Source: Oryzias latipes
Lineage: Eukaryota > Chordata > Actinopteri > Beloniformes > Adrianichthyidae
Assembly (NCBI RefSeq): GCF_002234675.1
Contig: NC_019863.2
Coordinates: 3,586,609 to 3,650,608, forward strand
Direction of reading: 5' to 3'
DNA: 64,000 bases
Below are positions 55,768 through 64,000 of the stretch, one piece after another (position 1 is the first letter of the stretch; every line of letters begins with the position of its first letter). The notes under the pieces are model-generated. The model saw only the letters and a list, made by a program, of their open reading frames with translations, did no database searches and was not told the DNA's origin. Position numbers and translations under genes: made by a program.

Positions 55768-56124
55768 AAAGAAATGTCAGAAATGAAAGAAAAATGAAAA
55801 TAACAATCATGTCTTTTTTTTTTTAAATCAAATAAACAAGTGCTATAACCCAAACCGTGGTAGTTCTGGTGTGGCTCGTGTCTTTAGGTGACGTTGATAA
55901 CAAGCTAGGATAAATCTGTGTCCGCATGTCATCTCAGGTACTATGATCAATACTTTTTTTAATCTGCCAAATCAAATTAAAACCACCAGTTTTTTACGCG
56001 ATGCTTTTCCCTCCATTGTGTGTGTTTGAGCTAAATGTAAACAGCATTTCTGTCTGCAGCTGTGAAAGTAAATAAACGTGAAATATTTTTGTTGATTAAA
56101 ACAAAACATGTCAGAGTGTCACTT

Positions 56125-56130
56125 TTTATT
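56125..56130 (-). terminator. Candidate polyadenylation signal of arpc4
   Basis: TTTATT on the plus strand is AATAAA on the minus strand, about 440 bases past the arpc4 stop. It lies within reach of the farther pfkfb4 signals, so the two convergent 3' UTRs may overlap. Confidence 0.45.
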
Positions 56131-56569
56131 TTCATCGTCTTCAATTCCAGCAAACAACCAAACTGAACGCATGTCCCGGCCAACTAAAACGCGTCACTGA
56201 TTGCCTTCGTGATTTGAGGTTCATGGTAACAAAACATAGCAAAAAAAGGACTTTAATATGCATATAATATATACATGTTCATATATGTTCTTTTTTTTTT
56301 TACGTTAAATATTTGTGCTCTAGAATATTCAAACCATTTTCCTTCTAAAGCCCCGAACGTCCCAGAGGCAGGAATGAAGTTTGCGGTGAACATTCGTCAC
56401 GTAAAGCCATCAATATTTGGAGCACAGGAGTTTTTCCTCCTTTACAGTCTTACTGTACGTCCTCTGATTCTTCTCTTGACTGATCACATTGGCACTGATC
56501 TGGTTTGGGATCCAAAGCCTCCTCTGTGACCGACAAGAGCTCGACAGGAATGTGGTGCAGGATTTCCTC

Positions 56570-59500
56570 TCAGAACTGTAAAAAAACAATCAAACTGGAA
56601 ATGGAAGACTTGGACAGAACAAATGATTTTTTTATTCATCTTCATCATGAATACATTACTACAGTCACTCCATATCTGTCACCCTAATTGTCTTTAAGTT
56701 ATAAAAATTATATTTATTCATATTATCTAATTCTAAGTTCAAACAAAAATGTGTTTTTTTCCAGCCATCCACAATGTGATGAACTTTGTACTCACATTCT
56801 TCAGGAACTCCTCGGCGACGATGCGGGCCCTCGCATTGACGGACAGCTTCATTTCACTGATCTCTTTGTCAATTTCTTCCATGAAATGAATGACGAAATC
56901 CACCAGTTTGTGCTTGTACATCTGCTCTGTGTGGAAGTTGGTGATGAGAAAACTGATGTCGTAACCCTGCAGAGAAAGGAGACAGGGGTTCAGACCTTCA
57001 TCACACTGAGCCGTTTCACCATCTGACCATCCGAAGAATCCAAACCTGCAAGCGCAAATGCATCCAACCAAAAAGAGACGACAACATCCCAACATTTGCA
57101 AAGATGGATGTGCACAGAAAGTAAAAGGCTGAGTCAGCATCCCGCCATCACTTTGTGATGTCACAATGTGAGAACCCGCTAGCTTTTTTGTGGATTGGGA
57201 GGGGCTGGTGCTCAAGAGCAGGTTTTAATTCAGACATGTGTGAACGGATCAAAGTAACGCTTTGGGGTTTTTAGTGTAATTTACATTAGAATATATTTAA
57301 AAGCGCCAAAATAATGGATTTTGCATGATATAGGCCCCTTAAAGCTTGAATGGGAGACTTTCAGCTGCACTTGCCTCCACTGGTTTCCTCCTCAGGATGA
57401 AGAAGTTCTCCGCTCTCATCATCATAAATCGCATGAACTTGTGGCACAGAATCTTCTCGATCTCATCCGCCTACAAATATAATATGAAGAAAACGTGATT
57501 TAAAACAGGTTACAGTTCACCGGCTGTTGAACCACAGGCTCAAAATGACGAGCAGAACCAAGACAGAACCAGGACTGACCTGCTTGACAGCGATGCTGAC
57601 CCTAACAGAGTTGATGGAGCCTTCAATTAAAACCTTCTCCTTGTCATTACGGCTGATGACGACAGGTTGAAGGAGCAACTCTTTGCTGCTCCTAAAAGAA
57701 ACACCAGTAAAGATGTTTGTTCCAGTCATGACTTAGGGAAGTAAACTCTCACACAAGCATTGCTAGCTGTACCTGACTTCCACCTCTGGCTTGTTGTGTC
57801 TTTCCACGACCTGCGAGGAGAAATTCTCCAGGCAGAGCGCCGCCTGCAGCGTGGCACGCACAGCATTCAGATAAGGACGCAAAGTGGCCGTCTGATGGTG
57901 GGAAACAAGAATTTACATGTAAACGAGTCTTGTTCCACATAACAGTGCAGGTCTTCCCTGAACTCAGATTTAAGACAACAATTGCAGGTGAGGCTTGGTG
58001 GAAAACAGAAGCAGATCAAGTAACGGACATTCATGAATTCATCAGTAGCTGCGTCTCCATCACACATGCACAGAACTTTGTCACAATTTGGCAATTACAC
58101 GGTTTCCTTTAAATCATAAATGGAATAAACAGAAACCAACTCCAGCGATAAGTCGTTCAGAAACATGGCGACGGATGTAAACCTAGAGCTGTGACGGTGT
58201 GGGATTTTTGATCACCGCTGTGAGCAACCAGCAGGGGGCGCCAAACACAAAATCCCCCGGCAGCCGAGGCGCAAATGAATACAGTTACAATGCAGTATTC
58301 TTTATTGACAAATGACAGTAAGAACTAACTACTACCTATCTAACTAATTAACTAACTATATATATTGACTGAGAATGTTGTAGAATGACTATGTGTGTGT
58401 GTGTGTGTGTGTCAGCGCGCTATATGTGTAGGAGGAAGGAGCACACACGTGTGTTGGGGGTGCGTGTTGATTCTTCTGCTCTCTAGCTGCATGCAAGGCT
58501 TCACCTGTGCTCTCTGGTACAGACATCTTCTCAGAATATCATATATTGCCCAGTAATAAACAGAATGCAGACACTTTGTCACCTTTCCGGTTCCTATGAA
58601 GCCTGACACCCATGAAGAAGGCGGCGCAGGAGGCTCCGCCTTTATTTACACAGACACGAAACTTTGCCCTCCACAAAATAGTTCCCAAACAAAACATGAA
58701 GTGATATTCATGGAAATCTAACAGCGCACGTTAATGTTTGGTGTAATGGAGTGACTGAAAACAGTAGTACCCCCCCCAAATACACAAAATCCTCTGGTGG
58801 GCGGCCGTGTTGCGCACTCAAGAACGCACGCAGCTTGTAATGGGAATCAATACGATGGAAATTAATACTTAGAATGCAGTAAATTTGTCGTATTTCCTCG
58901 CGAGACACAAACCTCTGTTGTAGAATGAGGATGTGTTTGTGTGCTGCTGAAACCGCATGCGTGTGTGTGTGAGTAGAGGGAGCGCACCACGTGCAGCGTA
59001 GAGGGAGAGAGAGGCGCGGTGCAGGGAGTGAAGGAGAACATTAATAAAAGGTTTCCCCCAGAAACCCTTAAAGTCTGAACACAGGACTAGCAGAGAAAGT
59101 AAATTACCAGCAAAGATGAACGTGTTTAGTGTGTTTATTATAGTTCCAATCACGCACCATAGGCAGAACTTTAAAAAAAAAAGTTACTTTTGTGATGCGG
59201 TTATCGTCACACCCCTATGTGAACCACTGCATTTCTGCCACGGCACTAGCCCTCATCATCATCCATCCAAGGAGACGCCGGCGTCTTCTTCAGGCCATGG
59301 AGCGGCGAGCTCCTTACACGTGGGAGCGACTACGGTTGAGGCCGTTTTGGGAAATGGTGGTTGGTGATTTTGCAGAGGATCCAACAATTTCAGATGACAA
59401 ACTCAACGTCTGATGACTTTCACTGTACTTTTTCTGGTGCATCCCACGATGATGTGCAAACTTTTTTTTCGGTAAATACAAGTTTTTTTTTGTAATTGTC

Positions 59501-61750
59501 GTGTCTCCATTAAGAGAATTTACTACCGCAAATCCAATTTATGCAATTTCATGGTCAACCATGGAAATGCAGCTAGTGATAGTCCTTATTACAGGAGCTT
59601 ATTTTAACAATAAAAACAATATTGCTGTAATTAAGAAGTTATACATTAATGAAGCAAAAAGGAGAGAGAAGTACAATCATTTTCCTGATCTAAGGACAAA
59701 CGTTTTAGCCATCGTGAACAGGCTGGACATCGATGCTCTGGAGCAGAGGCTTTTCAAATGTAACACCGTCTCTGTGAGGGGAGACAACTCACAAAAATGT
59801 TTAACTATTTGGAGAAAATGGTAATCAGCGCTTTAACACAAACCAACAATCTCATTTGTGAAGGTATCAAACGGTTTGAAGTACGGAAGATAAATATTTT
59901 CCTTTCATGAACATGGAAGTAATTTTGATTTTAAGAAATGTGATTTACATACAACTTTTTACCCCGCAATCTGGTTTCAACCCATGTGTAAACTTGTTTA
60001 TCTGATTTGTTTTGTTCTTTTGGACCTGAGAATCCAGAAAATTTAACTAAAAACATAAATGTAACTGTATAAAAACCAACCAGCCATGTTTTTTTCCCCT
60101 AACAGACTAAAAAAATGTATGTAGATCAGTGTTTTTCTAAACCTTTTTGAGCCACGGCACACTTTAACCTTGACAAAAATCCGGCGGCACACCAGCATCC
60201 AAATAAAAAGGAGAAACTCCTGGTCTGTATTGATCTTCAGCCCCTCTGCAATCTCACATGCATTTTGTGATCATTGTGGCAGAAAAAGCTGGAAGCTGCA
60301 GCTGTTTTTTCTAAAAGATGTAATAAAAGTTAAGTTAGAAGATTTAAAAACGGTTTGATGTGTGTTTGTTGTGGTTTCAAGACGTTTAACAAGGAAGACT
60401 CATTGTGCGCTGAAATGCTGTCACTTTAACCCAATGCATCATGGGAGATGTAGTGATGCCAGACAGACTCCCTTATCTGAGATTCATTGTTTTGTTCACT
60501 TGTTCCACGGTCTGATACCGGACTCTGTGGAAACTACACGGCTAAAGACGAGCTTTAGCTGGTATTTTTGTTGGAACTGAGAGACTTTATGAGCAGAAAT
60601 GGAACAAGGAAGTGAAGACTTTAACCACTTCTGATTGGTCAGACTGATGACGTATGATTAAGACTCCAAGAATGATTGGTGGAGACATTGAAAGGGGCGG
60701 GACTTTTCAGAAAACAGAGCTGAAGCTACGGCTAAATCGCGGTACCGTCATTCTTATCAAAATGTCTTTAATAGAATCAAATAAACAGAAAGAAAAAAGT
60801 ATTTTATGATCTTTCATATTCCTAACTACTCTGTGTTTTATCAGGGCCTGTTTGGATGAACACAGAGCTGATATCCTGGAGATGGAAAATGTTTTTAGAT
60901 CAGTTAATGAGGGCAATTTCCCACGGCACACCTGACCATCTCCCACGGCGCTCTAGTGTGCCGCGGCACACCGGTTGAAAAACACTGATGTAGACTATCT
61001 TATAAAGATTTGTCCAACAGACAATGTTGGCACAGCGAATAATATTTTAAACATATTAGACCGGGTGTCCTTACAAAAGTGGTATTTTTTATTCTGTCTG
61101 AATTTTACTGTACACAGCATAGTACACTAGGATTTTTCTCTAAAATTAAATCTATTGATTTATAAAGCACTTTCCATCCTTGGTAACACAAACTAGTGCT
61201 GTACCTCATAATTTTAAAATATGACACTTGTAAAGATCCTGTGAACACGTCAGGAGGATTTTTAGAGGATGAATCCCTCTTATCACATATGAAGGATCTT
61301 GAGAACAGATTCGATCTGATTTTTCACAACTTCCGGTTCCATCATAAGGACACCAGATCCATAACATGTTCACAAAAATAAGCGATATAGTTCACCAGAT
61401 GTCAAATTAATATGGACAGCACCTAAACTGGCACTGATGGTTGGTCTTTAAATTCAGATTTAGGGTTCCTTGTTCTGCAGAACGGCGTTTAGCAGCAACT
61501 TTTAACATAGAAATGGGAAGAGTCCACATTAAAAGAGCGGGGGTCACGGTGGGTGTTAGCTTAGCTGACTGGAATCAAAACGAACAGCTATTGTCGGCTA
61601 ATAGCTACCCTCAATGCCGAGGAAATGGGAACTGCGTTCCTTTCATGAGTAAAAAAAAAAAAGACAATTATCGAGCAACAACATTTCAAGAAAATAAATC
61701 CAGACATAGGAGGTGGTTTTAGTGTTTCTGCGTCTATATTTTCTTACCAT
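56570..61750 (-). CDS. arpc4: Actin-related protein 2/3 complex subunit 4 (p20-ARC), 168 aa, 6 coding exons
   Basis: Core scaffold subunit of the Arp2/3 complex, which nucleates branched actin; it pairs with ARPC2. Minus-strand exons: 61750-61748, 57891-57773, 57691-57580, 57470-57375, 56966-56796, 56575-56570; the total is 507 nt including the stop, the exact family length. Key blocks are [98 protein letters not shown] and [20 protein letters not shown]. Exon 1 codes only for the start Met (ATG|gtaaga) and the last exon only for Phe-stop. The intron after exon 4 begins with GC (GTGGAG|gcaagt), a GC-AG intron. Intron 1 is 3.9 kb and full of transposons. Confidence 0.97.
58187..59215. mobile_element. 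Palindromic element split by a 967-bp insertion (arpc4 intron 1)
   Basis: The outer parts are gctgtgacggtgtgggattt...CACCGCTGTGA (58187-58223) and TGTGATGCGGTTATCGTCAC (59191-59210). The insert at 58224-59190 is flanked by a 5-bp duplication TGTGA. It contains (GT)n at 58390-58412 and two related blocks with tgttgtagaatga (about 58376 and 58917). No coding potential was recognised. Confidence 0.75.
59217..60110. other. arpc4 intron 1, possible remnant of a transposase gene
   Basis: The frame 59240-59413 reads [20 protein letters not shown] then [20 protein letters not shown]. This faintly resembles the N-terminal part of Harbinger-type transposases, followed by AT-rich sequence. It is too weak to name. 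Confidence 0.25.
60127..60987. mobile_element. hAT-type non-autonomous element, 861 bp (arpc4 intron 1)
   Basis: The ends are CAGTGTTTTTCTAAACC and GGTTGAAAAACACTG, with subterminal gccacggcacac/gtgtgccgcggcacac. The target duplication is ATGTAGAT/ATGTAGAC (7 of 8) at 60119-60126 and 60988-60995. No transposase frame is present. Confidence 0.88.
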
Positions 61751-61754
61751 TTTG

Positions 61755-61830
61755 AAGTCTCTGGAGAAGCGACTGAAGGCGGAAGTAGCAGCTGCGGCGG
61801 CGCCTTCCGAGAGCTTTCCGGAAATAAACG
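61755..61830 (-). promoter_or_regulatory. arpc4 promoter region with ETS-like sites
   Basis: Directly upstream of the arpc4 start codon. The GC-rich stretch gcagctgcggcggcgccttc carries a palindromic ETS-type site TTCCGGAA (61816-61823) and a GGAAGT at about 61779. It is TATA-less, as is usual for housekeeping genes. Function is inferred from position. Confidence 0.5.
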
Positions 61831-61859
61831 AATCCAGACGAAGGTTTTACCAAACGAAT

Positions 61860-62930
61860 GCAAATGCTTTGGTCTAACGTTTACTGTTTGGATTTTTGGA
61901 GTTTCCTGTGCTGTCCTTCCACAAAGACACTTTTCTCTGTCAGTCTGATTTGTTTAAAAAAGTTTCTATTTTTATAGATGACACCTGGAACCAATGAAGT
62001 TTTATTTTTTTGGAGGTGTGGACACCACAAGGAAATGATCCACCAATAGACTTTTTTTTTTCTTAAAAGACTTATTAAAAAGCCAATTTCTTGTTTGGTT
62101 CAATTTTTTTCTATATATAATAAGATCATAAACCTCTAGATAGTAAATGTTGATTGTTGGTGTGCCGGTTCCACCGTATTTGAATTTGAATATATTTAAT
62201 AAAAAGAGGACAGATGTCCATGTCATAATGCTTTTTTGCTGCAGCGTTTGTGCTTAGCTGGACTTTTTTCTTCTAAGTGTTTTCCTGGCCTTTTGTCTTA
62301 CGTCTGATTGTTAGTATAGATTTAGGGGGGAAAGTGCATAACAATATGAGAGGAAGGTAATTATGGCAATACCAGAACAAAGAGCTCGTAACTGAATCTT
62401 CTAATTTGACTCGGCAGAAAAATAAATAAAAAAATTGCACTAACTACAAAAAACTGCTAGAAAATAAGAAAGGATCAGTAGATGCACTCCAAAATCTGAA
62501 ATAACAGAATTTAGATTAAAAAAATATTCAAGCAAAATTTTTAAAAAGGCTTTGGAATAAACTTGGGCTTTTTTTTATTTTACTGAGGCTTCAAAACTGA
62601 AATATCAACGTCTTATTGCTGTGACAGAAGGCCAGTCTGAATGTGAAGAGCTGACATTGAGAAACAACAAAATAAAGGAAAAGAGAAAAGCAGCTTCACC
62701 GGAATAACACAGAAAGGCTTAATCCTTTTCTATGGCCAGCAGCAACAAAAAGGGCAACACTCATTTAAAGGTCAACGGCCTTTTGGTCTAAACAAAAAAC
62801 AAGACAAAACAAATTTGAAAAAAGTAGCCTAAACAAAAAAAAATCCCACAAACCATTTCCAAAAAATTTCTTTTTTTTTTTTAAGTGCAACACTAATGTG
62901 TAAGTCAGCAACAAACAAAACCCCAACAGA
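61860..62930. other. Intergenic, AT-rich, nothing recognised
   Basis: A/T-rich sequence with many A runs and no recognisable gene or bounded element. Confidence 0.4.
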
Positions 62931-62953
62931 AACAAATGTTGGAGCAAGCCTAC

Positions 62954-63320
62954 CTGTGGAGACGGAGCAGAGGGTTGTCTCTTTGGGACCGGGATAATTC
63001 TCTGACGGGCCAAATAGTAGTTTGTCTCGTCCTTGTTCGTGTCTCTAGGAGGGGTAATGAAAATTGTCCCACGGGGGACTCCATTGTCCTCCTGGAGGAC
63101 CTCGATGCCTGCTTGGGCATTAACGGATGCATCTGGAAGGTGTGATTGGAAAGGACGATTTTCCTGATCGGAGCGGTTTTCTGTTGTTGGACTACTCATG
63201 GCGTGTCCATAACCAACAACATGTTCAAACATAACGGTGTTGCCAGTGCACGTGACACCAAGACCCTCTGAGCAGGGGCCCGACGCTCAAAGTTGTAGTC
63301 ATCTTGGGTGAACTTCAGCT
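62954..63320 (-). CDS. Unidentified minus-strand open segment with a splice donor
   Basis: Open minus-strand frame reading GLGVTCTGNTVMFEHVVGYG and, further on, RGTIFITPPRDTNKDETNYY and ARQRIIPVPKRQPSAPSPQ. It ends at a consensus donor (CAG|gtaggc, boundary at 62954/62953). A possible acceptor (ctgctcag) lies near 63273. The composition (polar, Pro/Ser-rich, no long repeats) looks like a real but poorly conserved exon. I do not recognise the protein and no function is proposed. Confidence 0.35.
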
Positions 63321-63739
63321 GTGTGTCTTGGACCCCCAGGTAAAGAGAGGGACAGGAAGACGAAGCAGACCCAAACGTTTGCCAGAAGAGAGGAATCCTG
63401 TCCGCTGAAAACCTGCCAAGCCTGAATGGTTTGTGGTAACAACTGACAGGTTCTGGCGGTCCAAAATGACAGTTGTGGGGCTAAAAACTTTGTCCTCTGA
63501 GGGGTTTGGCAACGTCATGAAGACCGACTGTTGGTTGGACGCCTCAGGATGAGGAAGTAGTCTTCTGCCAGCTCTGATTTCGGTGCAAATGGGGAACTGT
63601 TGACTTCAACTGTGGTATTTTGGGCTGGTGGAAGGACTCCATCGAGGGCTTCCTTACTATGGTCTACTGGAGGGAGATCTCTGGGTGAGGAAGCTGCCAA
63701 GGCTTTCACCAGAGTGCTCACAATGCTTTGAAGCAACAT
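63315..63739 (-). other. Unidentified overlapping minus-strand ORFs
   Basis: Two frames abut here: 63739-63515, starting MLLQSIVSTLVKALAASSPR, and 63518-63315, starting MTLPNPSEDKVFSPTTVILD. They overlap by four bases (ATGA), each begins with ATG, and they lie upstream of the 62954-63320 segment on the same strand. They may be exons of one gene, a frameshifted pseudogene, or chance frames. No recognised domain. Confidence 0.3.
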
Positions 63740-64000
63740 GAATTGAGTTTTTCTTGAAGTTCCACTCTGATCATCTTTTGATCTATTTTCAAATCATTCC
63801 CAGTGGTCTCTGAATCATGATCAGGCTGTTTTAGGCCACAATTACAAAAAAAAAAGAAAAAACTGTCGTTTTCTAGGTCATAGTTTCTTCAGATTGGCAC
63901 GAGCTCATTAGAAATTCACTTCTGAGTTTTGGGCGGGACTGTTGGCATGGCGAAAGGCTTTCCATCAAGCCTTTTTTTTTTACATGCTCTCCTGCTGGCC

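Overview
This window is from a vertebrate nuclear genome, almost certainly a ray-finned (teleost) fish. The evidence is spliced genes with GT-AG introns, vertebrate orthologues, and dense typical fish repeats (tRNA-derived SINEs, L2-like LINE tails, Tc1/mariner, hAT and Harbinger-like DNA elements, many small palindromic MITEs). The proteins look percomorph-like, but I cannot name the species.

Genes, left to right: (1) chchd4 (Mia40), + strand, last two coding exons only (635-1154). (2) uroc1, urocanate hydratase, + strand, 19 coding exons (5545-16879), 675 aa. (3) mapkapk3, MAPK-activated protein kinase 3, + strand, 10 coding exons (18690-23896), 419 aa. (4) A WASP-related gene, + strand (34660-36007), with a WH1 domain and the C-terminal half of the GTPase-binding domain but no CRIB basic/HVGW stretch, no long proline-rich region and no VCA; its 5' end was not found. 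(5) pfkfb4, + strand, 14 coding exons (50206-55315), 494 aa, with a possible alternative first exon in a CpG-rich patch 12 kb upstream (38218-38260). (6) arpc4, the Arp2/3 20-kDa subunit, - strand, 6 coding exons (61750-56570), 168 aa, convergent with pfkfb4. The last 2 kb holds minus-strand ORFs I could not identify. All splice phases of uroc1, mapkapk3, pfkfb4 and arpc4 were checked and add up to intact reading frames. From general knowledge, the human orthologues of the named genes all lie on chromosome 3 (3p25, 3p21 and 3q21).

The rest is mostly transposable elements. Several have exact boundaries with target-site duplications: a four-level nest (40121-42624), a 1.8-kb foldback element (9102-10901), a Tc1/IS630-type element with a broken transposase (27961-29657), hAT-like elements at 11934-12566 and 60127-60987, a Harbinger-like element whose unoccupied paralogous site is also in the window (46787-48101), and a palindromic MITE family with at least six copies.

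Functionally the genes do not form a pathway: mitochondrial import, histidine catabolism, p38 stress signalling, glycolytic control and actin nucleation. The one functional link is that the WASP-like gene and arpc4 both belong to the Arp2/3 actin system.
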